Shown: positions 25,645 through 34,684, counted from the first letter of the stretch. The stretch: 64,000 nucleotides of DNA from Candidatus Pyrohabitans jungbluthii (GCA_002010065.2 MTMD02000008.1:330758-394757); one strand, 5' to 3'. The notes: generated by a model not told the origin, from the sequence alone. Translations and numbers: made by a program.

Positions 25645-26829
25645 ATGAGAAGAATGCTGAAGCTTTTACCCATAAGATTTCTTAGTGCCGCCCTTATCTA
25701 CCTGGTGGCAGGCATTACTTTAGGAACTCTTGACGCCCTCGGCTATGGAAGCTTTAAGTCTGTGCACTCCCACCTTCTTGCAGGTGCCTTCTTCACCCTC
25801 GTTATAATGGGCTCCATGTACCAGCTCCTTCCCACCATAATAGGAGCAGAGCTGAAGCACCGCTCGCTGGCGGAGTTTCAGTTTATACTTGCAAATTTGG
25901 GCTTCATCTCTCTTGCATATTCCTTCCTGAGCAACTACAGCTTTCTTAAAGTAGCAGGGCTAATAGCCTTTATCTCCTTCATACTCTTTGCATTTGAAAT
26001 CTTTGCCACCGCATTAAGCGTAAAAGACTTCTATAGGCGAAGCTTGGCTATATGGTTCTTCCTTGCGGCAGTGGTTTACCTCGTCGTTGGCTCCGCCTAT
26101 GCATTAGCAGGGGTTCTTGGCATAACCAGCTTCAGCGCTGCGAGGCACGCTCATATATTAACCCTCGGCTTCGTGGCGATGACCAACTTCGGTGGACTCT
26201 ATGAACTTTTCCCCATGCTCTCCTTAAAAAAGCTGCATTCGCGGAGGCTGGGCGAGGTTCACTTCTTTATCGCCAACATCGCGGCGATTGGCATGTTCCT
26301 GGGATTCCCTGAGCGAGGCAACCTCTTTATCCTCTCCTCCCTCCTCTTCCTGGCAGGCTTCTACCTCTTTGCGTACAATCTTACCAGAACCTATTTCAGC
26401 AAATCTCATGGCCCTGAGGTGGAGATGGATATAAGCGCGAGGTTTATGGCCTACGCTTTAGCCTTTGGTGTTGCAGGCGTCACCGCTGGCTTTACCAGCG
26501 CCACGCTCGGCTTCCCTGGCAGCTTCACTCATGTGCATCTAATCCTCACAGGCTGGGTGGGCTTGACGATAGTAGGCGCGATGTACCACATTGTACCCAT
26601 GCTCACCTGGCTTGAGAAGTACAGCACGAAGGTAGGGCAGGAGGGCGTGCCTCTCATTCAGGACCTGTACAACAAACCCCTCGCAAAGGCGCTCTTTATC
26701 ACGCTGAATACAACTTTAGCGCTGTTTGCCTTCAGCAGCCTTTTGCCAGCGCTCAGCATTTTTGCAGTTCCCCTGGCAATCGCCTTCCTTGTATTTGCTG
26801 TGGAGATGCTGCTGGTGCTGGGGAGGTAG
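25645..26829 (+). CDS. Stand-alone heme-copper oxidase subunit I-like (CcoN-like) membrane protein
   Basis: 394 aa with roughly 11-12 hydrophobic helices. Conserved histidines lie in the right kind of positions: HSHLLAGAF (helix 2), ARHAHILTLGF, FTHVHLILTGW and MYHIVPML. These could bind heme and resemble a cbb3 or NO-reductase-like subunit I, but no subunit II or c-type cytochrome gene is adjacent. The start ATG follows the DUF2249 stop by 2 bp. Possibly a heme sensor or NO/O2-handling protein; enzymatic activity is unproven. Confidence 0.72.
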   Translation: MRRMLKLLPIRFLSAALIYLVAGITLGTLDALGYGSFKSVHSHLLAGAFFTLVIMGSMYQLLPTIIGAELKHRSLAEFQFILANLGFISLAYSFLSNYSFLKVAGLIAFISFILFAFEIFATALSVKDFYRRSLAIWFFLAAVVYLVVGSAYALAGVLGITSFSAARHAHILTLGFVAMTNFGGLYELFPMLSLKKLHSRRLGEVHFFIANIAAIGMFLGFPERGNLFILSSLLFLAGFYLFAYNLTRTYFSKSHGPEVEMDISARFMAYALAFGVAGVTAGFTSATLGFPGSFTHVHLILTGWVGLTIVGAMYHIVPMLTWLEKYSTKVGQEGVPLIQDLYNKPLAKALFITLNTTLALFAFSSLLPALSIFAVPLAIAFLVFAVEMLLVLGR

Positions 26830-26882
26830 TTATTTTTCATTTTATTTTTTAACACAAAATAGAGAAATAGCCTCAGAGAGCT

Positions 26883-29800
26883 TCATTCCACCTCCCGTAT
26901 CGAAATCCTGAACTCCTTGCCCTCTATTTTCCAGACCTTTTCGTAACCTTCATGGGTAAGCTGCGTGGCTATCTCAAGCTGCTTGGAGCGAGTCTCCCTC
27001 GCGATGTACTCGCGCTGTGCTTCCAAGTAATCCACGATTTCCTCATCGCCAACGCTCACCTTTGTGGAGATATAGGCCTCCACCGCTAAATCAAGCTCCT
27101 TGCGCATCTCCTGTATCCTGCGTACCACCTCGCGAGCGTAGCCGAGTTCCAGAATCTCTCTCGTCTTCGTGGCGTCTATGTATACAACGCCGTGGTCGAA
27201 GCTGGCAGAAGCCATATTCTCAGGCAGGCGCTTCTTAAACTCCACATGCTTCTCCTTTATAAGTACCTCCTCACCCTTTACCGTAAGCGGGTAGCCCTTT
27301 TCTATACCAGCGTGGAGCTTCCTCGCGTCCTCCCTCCTAATCGCCTCAGCCACATCCTTGGCCAAGCCCTTAAACTCAGGACCCAGCGTGGCGAAATTCG
27401 GCTCCGCTACCAGCTCTACCTCAGCAGGCTCTTCCCCTGGCGGGAGAATCACCAGCTCCATAGCGTTGCCCTGCCTCTTTATGAGCTCCTCCAGATGCTT
27501 CGCAGCCTTAGCTGCCCTATCATCAATGGGAGAGAATATTAGCCTCAGCACCGGCCATCGCCGTTTTACGCCCAGCTTTTCCCTTGCGCTGGCAGTAGCC
27601 TCCACTACGCCCCGAGCTACAAGCATGTCCTCCTCAAGCTCTTTATCGATGTACTCCTCATGAGGCGAGGGGAACTTTTCGAGGTGAACGCTGTCCTCGC
27701 CTATCCCGAGGCTCGCCACGAGGTTTTGATAAATCTCCTCGCTCACGTGTGGCGCTATTGGTGCAAGAAGCTTCGCAAGGTGGCACAGAACGCGATAGAG
27801 CACCGAGTAGGCTGCGATTTTATCAATGCTCTCCTTCTCCACCCAGGTGCGCGGTCTCACAAGCGTAATGTACCACCTGCTCAAGTCCTCGACTATAAAC
27901 TCATTCAGAGCGCGGGTTGCCTTGTACAGGTGCAGCGTATCAAAGGCTTCAGAAACCTCCTTAATCACAGAGTTCAGCTTGGAGAGAATCCACTTATCCT
28001 CGCTGCGGCAGTGCTTTCGCAGGTTAGGGGGAACCTTCTCTGGCGTAAACCCATCGAGGCTCATATAGGTGGTAGCAAAAACGTAGACGTTCCACAGGAT
28101 GTTGAACATCTTCGATACAACCTTCACCTCTTCCCAGTTGAAGCGCAGATCCTCCCAAGGCTTGTTTGCCCACAGCACGTAAAAGCGAAGGATGTCAGCG
28201 GAGAAGCGCTCTATAACCTCCTCCGGCGTAACAACATTGCCCAGGCTCTTGCTCATCTTCTCCCCTTTCTCGTCGAGGGTGAAGCCATGCATCAGTACCC
28301 GCCTGTAAGGCACCTCGTCAAAGGCGAGCAAACCGCAGCCCAGCTGGGAGTAGAACCATCCGCGAGTCTGGTCATGCCCCTCTGTTATAAAGTCCACAGG
28401 GTAAAGGGAGCGGAAGGGTTCTTCCTTTGCCGGGTAGCCCAGTGACGCCCAGCCGGCGACGCCTGAGTCGAACCAAACGTCGAGCACATCGCTAACGCGA
28501 CGCTTCTCGCCCCCGCACTCGCAAGCGAAGCTCACATCCACGTAGGGGCGGTGAAGCTCCTTCACCTTGCCCGCCTTTGCCTCCAGCTCAGCCTTTGAGG
28601 CGATAACCTCCATGCTTCCGCAGCTATCACACACCCACACCGGCAAAGGGATACCCCAGTAGCGCTGCCTTGAGATGGTCCAGTCCTTTGCATTTGAAAT
28701 CCAGTCCTTAAAGCGGGCGCTGCCCGCCCACTCGGGAATCCACTCAACGCGCTCTATCTCGCTGAGCATCTTCTCTTTAAGCTTTGTAATCGCAATAAAC
28801 CACTGCTCTGTGGCGCGGTAGATTATGGGCGACTTGCAACGCCAGCAGTGACCGTAGCGGTGGGTGATGTGCTCCGCCTTAAGCAGAGCCCCCTTCTTGC
28901 TTAAATCCTGGATGATTACCTTGTCATCCTTCTTTGTTTTATATCCTGCGTATTTGCCAGCTATTTCAGTAAATCTGCCCTCCTCGTCCACAGGGCAGAT
29001 CGCAGGTATACCATAGCGCTTCGCTGCCTCGAAGTCCTCGGGACCATGCCCAGGAGCGCAGTGCACTAAACCTGTGCCCTCGCCCAGGGTTACGAAATCT
29101 GCCAGAATAACCCTGTAAGCGTTCTCCGGAGCCTCCACCTTTATGTAGTCCTTCAGCGGGTTCTCGTACTGCAAGCCTTCAAGCTCTCTACCCTTGAACT
29201 CCTCTAACACCTCGTAGCTGAGCCCGAACTTGTCTTCAAGAAGGTGCACCAGCTCTTTTGCTATTATGAGCTTCCCCTGAGAAGTTTTCACCTTAACGTA
29301 GTCGAAATCGGGGTGAACCACAACCGCGAGATTGCCTACCAGCGTCCAAGGCGTAGTTGTCCAGATGAGCAGGTATTCGTTCTCAGCACCAACGACTGGA
29401 AACTTCACATAAATGCTCGGGTCGGTGCGCTCCGCATACTCTATCTCAGCGTCAGCAAGCGCAGTCTCACAGCGCGGGCACCACGTTACGACGCGCAGGT
29501 CTCGAGTGAGGAGGCCCTTTTCGTGCGCTCGCTTTATCGTCCACCAGGCTGACTCGATGTAGTCATCCTTCAGCGTCATGTATGGCTCATCCCAGTCCAT
29601 CCACACGCCTAGACGCTTAAACTGGGAGGTCATTATTTCCACGTGGCGCAGAGCCCAGTTTCTGCAAGCCTCGATGAAGGCTTCGACGTTCTCCTCAATC
29701 TCCCGCTTGTTCTTTATGCCCATCTCCTTCTCTACCTTCACTTCGATGGGCAGGCCGTGACAATCCCAGCCAGGCTGGCGGCGCACATTATAGCCGCGCA

Positions 29801-30020
29801 TCGCCAGGTAGCGCAGTATCGCATCCTTCATTATCTTATTCCAAGCGGTGCCGAGATGAATCGCTCCGCTCGCATAGGGAGGACCGTCCAGGAAGTAGTA
29901 CGCAGGCTTATCCCTTAGCGCCTCCTTGCTCTTTTCATAAACCTTATGCTCCTTCCAGAACTTCTGAACCTTCTCCTCCAGCTTTTTCAGGTCGATGTTT
30001 CGCGGTGCCGGCGCTATCAT
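26883..30020 (-). CDS. ileS: Isoleucyl-tRNA synthetase
   Basis: 1045-aa class I synthetase of the archaeal/eukaryotic type. HIGH-like motif SGAIHLGTAWN (about 52-62), an editing domain with TTTPWTLVGNLAV, the KMSKS motif GEKMSKSLGN, and WTISRQRYWG in the Rossmann core. The C-terminal anticodon-binding region is complete. Zinc-binding cysteines are visible in CDSCGS. Single gene with its own promoter region at 30021-30080. Confidence 0.97.
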   Translation of the reverse strand: MIAPAPRNIDLKKLEEKVQKFWKEHKVYEKSKEALRDKPAYYFLDGPPYASGAIHLGTAWNKIMKDAILRYLAMRGYNVRRQPGWDCHGLPIEVKVEKEMGIKNKREIEENVEAFIEACRNWALRHVEIMTSQFKRLGVWMDWDEPYMTLKDDYIESAWWTIKRAHEKGLLTRDLRVVTWCPRCETALADAEIEYAERTDPSIYVKFPVVGAENEYLLIWTTTPWTLVGNLAVVVHPDFDYVKVKTSQGKLIIAKELVHLLEDKFGLSYEVLEEFKGRELEGLQYENPLKDYIKVEAPENAYRVILADFVTLGEGTGLVHCAPGHGPEDFEAAKRYGIPAICPVDEEGRFTEIAGKYAGYKTKKDDKVIIQDLSKKGALLKAEHITHRYGHCWRCKSPIIYRATEQWFIAITKLKEKMLSEIERVEWIPEWAGSARFKDWISNAKDWTISRQRYWGIPLPVWVCDSCGSMEVIASKAELEAKAGKVKELHRPYVDVSFACECGGEKRRVSDVLDVWFDSGVAGWASLGYPAKEEPFRSLYPVDFITEGHDQTRGWFYSQLGCGLLAFDEVPYRRVLMHGFTLDEKGEKMSKSLGNVVTPEEVIERFSADILRFYVLWANKPWEDLRFNWEEVKVVSKMFNILWNVYVFATTYMSLDGFTPEKVPPNLRKHCRSEDKWILSKLNSVIKEVSEAFDTLHLYKATRALNEFIVEDLSRWYITLVRPRTWVEKESIDKIAAYSVLYRVLCHLAKLLAPIAPHVSEEIYQNLVASLGIGEDSVHLEKFPSPHEEYIDKELEEDMLVARGVVEATASAREKLGVKRRWPVLRLIFSPIDDRAAKAAKHLEELIKRQGNAMELVILPPGEEPAEVELVAEPNFATLGPEFKGLAKDVAEAIRREDARKLHAGIEKGYPLTVKGEEVLIKEKHVEFKKRLPENMASASFDHGVVYIDATKTREILELGYAREVVRRIQEMRKELDLAVEAYISTKVSVGDEEIVDYLEAQREYIARETRSKQLEIATQLTHEGYEKVWKIEGKEFRISIREVE

Positions 30021-30082
30021 GAGGATCCCTCGCTATCTTAAAGAGGTTATTTTATTAAGGCTGGGAGGATATAAAGGTTAGC

Positions 30083-30469
30083 GTGGGAGAGCCGAAAAAT
30101 GCTAAAGGAAAGGTCGAGCAAGCGCTCATGCTCCTCGCCAGCGTTGAGGCTGAGAGCATAAGTGTTAAAGAGGCAGTGGAGATTGTGGAGCTTGTCACCG
30201 CCGTGCCTGAGCTCGTGAGGAGAACAATTGCCATAGCTGAGGAAAGGGGCATTGTCAAAAGAGAGGGTGGCAGGCTGGTAATAAGGGAAAGAGTCGTTGG
30301 GACAAAGGGGCATGGTGTCCAGGTTAAGCGCCGAGAATGCAATGCTCAATGCATGCGCTGTGGACGGAGGATTTCCACATGCTTCTTCCTTATCGTCGCT
30401 GAGTCTGAATTTGGCCCCTTCGGTAGCGAATGTATAAAGAGGCTCAGGCTAGGAACGCAAAGGTTATAA
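30083..30469 (+). CDS. DUF5830-like winged-helix/zinc-finger protein
   Basis: 128 aa starting at GTG 30083, just after TATA-like GGATATAAAGG. The N-terminal half is a helical winged-helix-like region (about 8-65). The C-terminal half has a four-cysteine cluster CNAQCMRCGRRISTC, then FGPFGSECIKRL, suggesting a zinc site. The pattern resembles archaeal DUF5830 proteins. Probably a nucleic-acid-binding protein; no function known. Confidence 0.6.
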   Translation: MGEPKNAKGKVEQALMLLASVEAESISVKEAVEIVELVTAVPELVRRTIAIAEERGIVKREGGRLVIRERVVGTKGHGVQVKRRECNAQCMRCGRRISTCFFLIVAESEFGPFGSECIKRLRLGTQRL

Positions 30470-30505
30470 GGACATGCACGTTATGAATATCAATCAGGTG
30501 CTGCT

Positions 30506-31702
30506 ATGCGTTTAAATGCAGAAGAACTTGAGAAAAGGGGAAAGCTGGTAAAGAAGGATGAGCGCTATGAGGTCTACGACATAGAGATGGAAGACCTAGT
30601 GCTCTCCCTCACAAAGCTCTTCCCTGGCAAAGCCACGTCTGGACACTACCACGAGGATAGCGAGGAGGTGTACTACTTCCTGAGTGGTAGGGGCAAGATA
30701 AAGCTAGGCGAGGAAGTGCACGAAGCTCAGGCTGGGGACATATTCACAGTGCCCAAGGACACCTTCCATCAGGTTATCAACACTGGCGATGATGTGTTAA
30801 AGTTTATAGCTGTATTTGAAAAGTATGAAGGGCGGGGGACGAAGCTCAAGGCGATAATTCCCGCGGCTGGACACGGAACGCGCTTCCTTCCAATAACCAA
30901 AGCTCAGCCAAAGGAGATGCTTCCGGTTTTTGATAAACCTGTGATTCAGTATGTGGTTGAAGAGGCTCTGGACGCGGGCATCGACAACATTTTAATAATC
31001 ACAGGCAGGGGTAAGCGCGCCATCGAGGACCACTTCGACCGCTCACCTGAGCTGGAGCAGTTCCTCGAAAAGGCAGGGAAGCTGGAGTACCTTGAAGAGA
31101 TAAGAAAAATCAGCGAGCTTGCAAACATAACCTACATACGCCAGAAGGAGGCTCTTGGTCTTGGGCATGCGGTGCTCCAGGCGCGAGAGTTTGTGGGCAA
31201 CGCCTACTTCGCGGTGCTCCTGGGAGACGTTATAACAAAGCCCGCGTGCATAAGGGATATGCTGGAGGTGCACAAGCGCTACAGAGCCAGCGTAATTGCC
31301 CTGCAGGAAGTGCCCAAGCAGGAAGTTAGCAAGTACGGCGTCGCTGAGCTGGGCAAGAGCCTGGGAGAAGGAGTGTATGAACTAACTGATGTGATAGAGA
31401 AACCCTCACCCGAAGAAGCGCCCTCCAATCTCGCCATCACTGGCAGGTACATCCTGAGCAGTAAAATTTTCACCTACCTTGCACAGGGTGAGCGAGGCTA
31501 TGGTGGCGAGATTCAGCTCACCGACGCGATCAGGAAGCTAATCCAAGATGGAGAGCGCGTGGTAGGTTACATCTACCCAGGCAAAGTCTTCGACATAGGA
31601 AACAAGCTGGACTGGATTAAGAGCACCATAATGCTCAGCCTGGAGAGTGAGTTCAGGGAAGAGATAGAGAGGTTTCTCAGAGAGCTTGGCTACGCCCACT
31701 GA
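30506..31702 (+). CDS. Cupin-GalU fusion: UTP-glucose-1-phosphate uridylyltransferase with N-terminal cupin
   Basis: 398 aa. Residues 1-108 are a cupin: GHYHEDSEEVYYFLSGRGK supplies the His/Glu metal ligands and FTVPKDTFHQVINTG the last histidine. Residues 112-395 are a complete GalU-type nucleotidyltransferase with AIIPAAGHGTRFLPITKAQPKEMLP, VLLGDVI, EKPSPEEAPSNLA and GYIYPGKVFDIGNK. It makes UDP-glucose for glycans or glycolipids. The cupin may epimerise, isomerise or sense the sugar. There is no stop or frame change between the domains, so this is a genuine fusion. Confidence 0.9.
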   Translation: MRLNAEELEKRGKLVKKDERYEVYDIEMEDLVLSLTKLFPGKATSGHYHEDSEEVYYFLSGRGKIKLGEEVHEAQAGDIFTVPKDTFHQVINTGDDVLKFIAVFEKYEGRGTKLKAIIPAAGHGTRFLPITKAQPKEMLPVFDKPVIQYVVEEALDAGIDNILIITGRGKRAIEDHFDRSPELEQFLEKAGKLEYLEEIRKISELANITYIRQKEALGLGHAVLQAREFVGNAYFAVLLGDVITKPACIRDMLEVHKRYRASVIALQEVPKQEVSKYGVAELGKSLGEGVYELTDVIEKPSPEEAPSNLAITGRYILSSKIFTYLAQGERGYGGEIQLTDAIRKLIQDGERVVGYIYPGKVFDIGNKLDWIKSTIMLSLESEFREEIERFLRELGYAH

Positions 31703-32002
31703 TTTTGACACCATACTCAGCACTTATGTAAATCTGTATTCTGTAAATAGGAGGTATTGTAAACATTAATACACAATATTTATATATCATTAATTGTTAA
31801 TAATTATTTCCATAGGATGCATAGGAAGCAAAGGTGACAAATAAGGGAAGTGGTGGGTGTGAGAGTGGTGTTGCCCTGCAGGGGGGAAAGCGGTGCAATT
31901 TCTCCGGGGAAACTTCTGGTGTAAGTTTCGAAAGCTGAAAAGCAAAGTTTATGTAAGCTCCTATAGTAGGAATTACTTAACAAATAAAAGGGGGAGTGGG
32001 TC
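31703..32002. other. 300-bp intergenic region with TATA element and G-rich stretch
   Basis: Holds a TATA-like ATATTTATATATC near 31778-31790, a G-rich segment (31840-31920) with a perfect CCCTGCAGGG palindrome and TTTCTCCGGGGAAA, and regulatory site 2 with its TATA box. No ORF of note. The G-rich part could be a small RNA of about 110 nt or an upstream control region. Confidence 0.5.
31926..31940 (+). promoter_or_regulatory. TTTC-N7-GAAA box (site 2)
   Basis: TTTCGAAAGCTGAAA, then TATA-like GTTTATGTAAG at 31947-31957. Upstream of the zinc ribbon - MEDS-PadR - receiver operon on the plus strand. Confidence 0.7.
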
Positions 32003-32242
32003 ATGAAGTCATCTCTTCGCTGTCCAAAGTGCGGAAGTTTAAATGTAGAGAAAGGACATCAAGAAGTATTTCCCAGCACTTTTATGAAAGATACTAAATA
32101 TTCGCTGATAAAGGCTCTTACAAGCTCCAAAGAATTTGAAATATACGCCTGCATGGATTGTGGATACGCCGAATGGTATATCCAGGAGAAGTACCTTGAG
32201 GATGGAAACCGGGCAAAGGCTGTTGCAAGTTCCAGAGCCTAG
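32003..32242 (+). CDS. Zinc-ribbon protein of the motility island
   Basis: 79 aa. Two CxxC knuckles, CPKCGS (7-12) and CMDCGY (about 50-55), form a zinc ribbon; no other domain. SD-like AGGGGGAG lies about 8 bases before the ATG. It is the first gene after site 2 and precedes the MEDS-PadR regulator by 35 bp. The role could be protein or nucleic-acid binding; unknown. Confidence 0.65.
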   Translation: MKSSLRCPKCGSLNVEKGHQEVFPSTFMKDTKYSLIKALTSSKEFEIYACMDCGYAEWYIQEKYLEDGNRAKAVASSRA

Positions 32243-32277
32243 ATTTCCAACTCCTTCAGATGAAGGAGGTTATAGGC

Positions 32278-33213
32278 GTGAGAAGAGCCAGGAATACAAA
32301 GAAGAATGGGCCAATTTACATCTTCAACGACTTCTACGACAGGGGCAATGACCTTTATCTCTACGACTCAAAGGAGGAGCGGCGTTACTACGTGACCAAA
32401 TCCTTCTTTCAAGCGGGTATAGATAAAAATAAGCTCTGCATTTATGCATTTCCCAGGAAACAGGATAGATTCCAGTTCAAGAGCTTTTCTGGTGATGCTT
32501 TTCGTGAAATAGAGCTCATAAGAGGGAATATAAAGATGCTAAAAGGGAGGGACCTAGAAGCATTTTATTCTGATTTTGAGGAGCTCAAGGATTATGCAAA
32601 AGATAATGGATATGAGGGCATCCACCTGAAAATCGACTTCGGCAAAGTTAGAGATGATATAATCGACGAAGTTATCGAGCTTGAAAAAAAGCTTCATAAT
32701 TCCACGAATGGCATTCCCGTAGCCTCAATAAGCTCATACAACATGAATTTTCTCAACCAGGATGCTGTTAACAGCCTCACAAAGCTTCATGACAGGGTGA
32801 TGATAACCACCGAAAAAGGGGAAACTTCAATAGCATTTTTCCAGCAGCCAAAAGCAAGACCGGTGCACATCCCGAGAATTGAGGTTATTTCTTCGAAAAT
32901 GATGGAGCAGATCGTCAAGAAGTCTCTCCAGATTATAATTCTATCCCTCCTGAAGCAGCAGCCCATGTGCGGGTTTGACATAATCAAGAGCCTGGTGCAC
33001 AACTTCAATGTGCTTCTCAGCCAGGGCACGGTGTATCCAATTCTGTACTCGCTGGAAAAGGAGGGATACCTCAAGACGGTTATAAAGTCGGATAACAAGA
33101 CAAAGCTTTATGTGCCCACAGAGATGGCCCATGAGTACATAGAGCGCCAGATACGAGAGTATATCCAAGCTCAGGAGAAGATACTCGCCCTTATCGCGAG
33201 GGGATTGAAATGA
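32278..33213 (+). CDS. MEDS sensory domain - PadR winged-helix transcriptional regulator
   Basis: 311 aa. The N-terminal ~190 residues resemble the MEDS (DcmR-type) sensory domain, with LYLYDSKEERRYYVTKSFFQ and an AGIDKNKLCIYAF strand, a KaiC-like fold thought to sense small ligands. The C-terminal ~90 residues are a PadR-type winged helix: ILSLLKQQPMCGFDIIKSLV, LSQGTVYPILYSLEKEGYL. GTG at 32278 is chosen because AAGGAGGT lies 7 bases upstream; an ATG at 32260 sits before that SD. It overlaps the receiver gene by 4 bp (ATGA). Best local candidate for the regulator of the motility regulon, by context only. Confidence 0.78.
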   Translation: MRRARNTKKNGPIYIFNDFYDRGNDLYLYDSKEERRYYVTKSFFQAGIDKNKLCIYAFPRKQDRFQFKSFSGDAFREIELIRGNIKMLKGRDLEAFYSDFEELKDYAKDNGYEGIHLKIDFGKVRDDIIDEVIELEKKLHNSTNGIPVASISSYNMNFLNQDAVNSLTKLHDRVMITTEKGETSIAFFQQPKARPVHIPRIEVISSKMMEQIVKKSLQIIILSLLKQQPMCGFDIIKSLVHNFNVLLSQGTVYPILYSLEKEGYLKTVIKSDNKTKLYVPTEMAHEYIERQIREYIQAQEKILALIARGLK

Positions 33214-33578
33214 AGATAATGGTCGTGGACGACGATGATATAATCATCGAAGCCATGAAGAATATCCTCACGCCTGAAGGGTTCACAGTCATTGGGGCGA
33301 GAAGCGGTGAGGAGTGTCTGCGCATACTTGAAAGGGAGAAACCAGACTACATCTTTATAGATATCCAGATGCCAGGTATGGACGGTTGGGAAACCCTGCG
33401 GGAGATCAAGAAGAGGGAGGAACTTCGCCACATTCCCATTGCAATGCTCACCGCCCAGCCTCTGACAAAGGAAACCCTGAAAAAGGACGACATCTACGCG
33501 CTTGTGGATTACGTGGTCAAGCCCTTCACTAAGAGGGATATAACAGAGACCCTGAAGCAGGCGCTCGTGCTCGTCTGA
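33210..33578 (+). CDS. Stand-alone response-regulator receiver protein
   Basis: 122-aa CheY-fold receiver domain with acidic pocket DDDD (7-10), phosphorylation site D51 (FIDIQMPGMDGW), and VVKPF with the conserved lysine. It belongs to the same sub-type as the receiver at 43066: both have the unusual MLT(A/V)QPL switch region in place of the usual T-A/S motif context. Translationally coupled to the MEDS-PadR gene, so the two probably act in one pathway. Confidence 0.88.
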   Translation: MKIMVVDDDDIIIEAMKNILTPEGFTVIGARSGEECLRILEREKPDYIFIDIQMPGMDGWETLREIKKREELRHIPIAMLTAQPLTKETLKKDDIYALVDYVVKPFTKRDITETLKQALVLV

Positions 33579-33969
33579 GGCACTCAGATTTTTTCATGCT
33601 TTTTCGTCGTCAAAGTTGAGATTTGGCTTCTCGTGCTCGGAGAGTTGTTATAAAGCCGAGATGTTTGATGTTCCACCACGCGGTGTCTTTTACTTCTATT
33701 TTTGGTCTCTATATTTATCATGCTGAGCCTCTAAAAGAGATCCACTATCCTGGGTGTCTTTAGCTAACCGTTTCTGTGCTTAATTTTCAGTGAGGCTCCA
33801 GAACTTTTTGTTGTGTGAGTTTAGAATTACCAAGAGGGGAGTATGGAGCTTGTGAGCAGGCGTCTCGGCTAGCAGAGAGCGCCGCAACAAAAATCAGAAG
33901 GAACAGAATAATCCGGTGCTAACCAGCGGGAGAAAGCCACAGGGTTTAGATTGGATGCGGACGACGGGT
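33579..33969. other. 391-bp region without a gene
   Basis: Between a plus-strand receiver gene and the convergent archaellin gene. All frames are broken by stops. The segment at about 33815-33965 has a coding-like composition but no intact frame, and might be a decayed gene. No tRNA or clear terminator was found. Confidence 0.5.
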
Positions 33970-34614
33970 TCACACCCAATTTCTAACGAAGATGGAGCGA
34001 ATCCCGCTGGGCGAAACCCTGGTGATTTCGCTCATTGTTCCGCCCACTGGCAGGATTGTTATTGTGAACTCCTTGTTTCCCTCAAGCGGATATGCTCTGT
34101 TGTTGGCCTCTATCCAGAAGTGCAGCTCTACATATTCCCCCTTCTCAAGCACATTGTTGTGGTTCTGCTCAAACACAGGCACCACGTAAAAATCAGCCAC
34201 CCCGTTCGCTATACCAGAACTGCTGTTTGTGCTGTTCTCCGCGAGGCTCAAGTCGTTAGTAATGGTCGCGTTATGCCTTATCCCGCTTATGTATACATCT
34301 CCGGAGTAGTAGTTTAAAATTATATCGTCATAGCGTATTTCAGAGCTTCCCGGCGCAAGGGTTACCAGGATTATGAGCTTTGTTATGTTTGGTCCGCCGT
34401 TGTTCCAAGTTTCGTTGGCGTAGGCGTAACCGGTTAAGTCCACTATCTTAACATTGGTGGAGACCTCCTTCGTCGCCTCCTCGCCGGTAGACCTTGCCTT
34501 TGATTGAAGCGTGCCCGTAGTTTTAAGGAGCACGCCTGCAGTGATTGCAGCCACCATTACCATTGCTATGAATACTATAAGCGTTCCAATACCAATCTGC
34601 GCACGGTTGTTCAT
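33970..34614 (-). CDS. arlB: Archaellin ArlB/FlaB (fourth paralogue)
   Basis: 214-aa major archaellum filament protein. The class III signal peptide is MNNRAQIGIGTLIVFIAMVM: prepilin peptidase would cut just before QIGIG, and the hydrophobic helix forms the filament core. The remainder is a beta-rich, Asn/Thr-rich outer domain with several N-x-S/T sites (for example NSTNSS), likely N-glycosylated. ATG at 34614 is preferred; an in-frame GTG at 34629 is possible. It is separated from the other three archaellins by about 12 kb and has its own regulated promoter (site 3). Confidence 0.92.
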   Translation of the reverse strand: MNNRAQIGIGTLIVFIAMVMVAAITAGVLLKTTGTLQSKARSTGEEATKEVSTNVKIVDLTGYAYANETWNNGGPNITKLIILVTLAPGSSEIRYDDIILNYYSGDVYISGIRHNATITNDLSLAENSTNSSSGIANGVADFYVVPVFEQNHNNVLEKGEYVELHFWIEANNRAYPLEGNKEFTITILPVGGTMSEITRVSPSGIRSIFVRNWV

Positions 34615-34684
34615 TGAAATCGCCGGCACTTTAATTTTTATTCCCCCGTTTTAATCTGGTAGAGTATATTATATAAACATTTTT

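Noticed and set aside
33916..34317. 133-aa plus-strand ORF
   Set aside because: Antisense shadow of the archaellin gene over most of its length.
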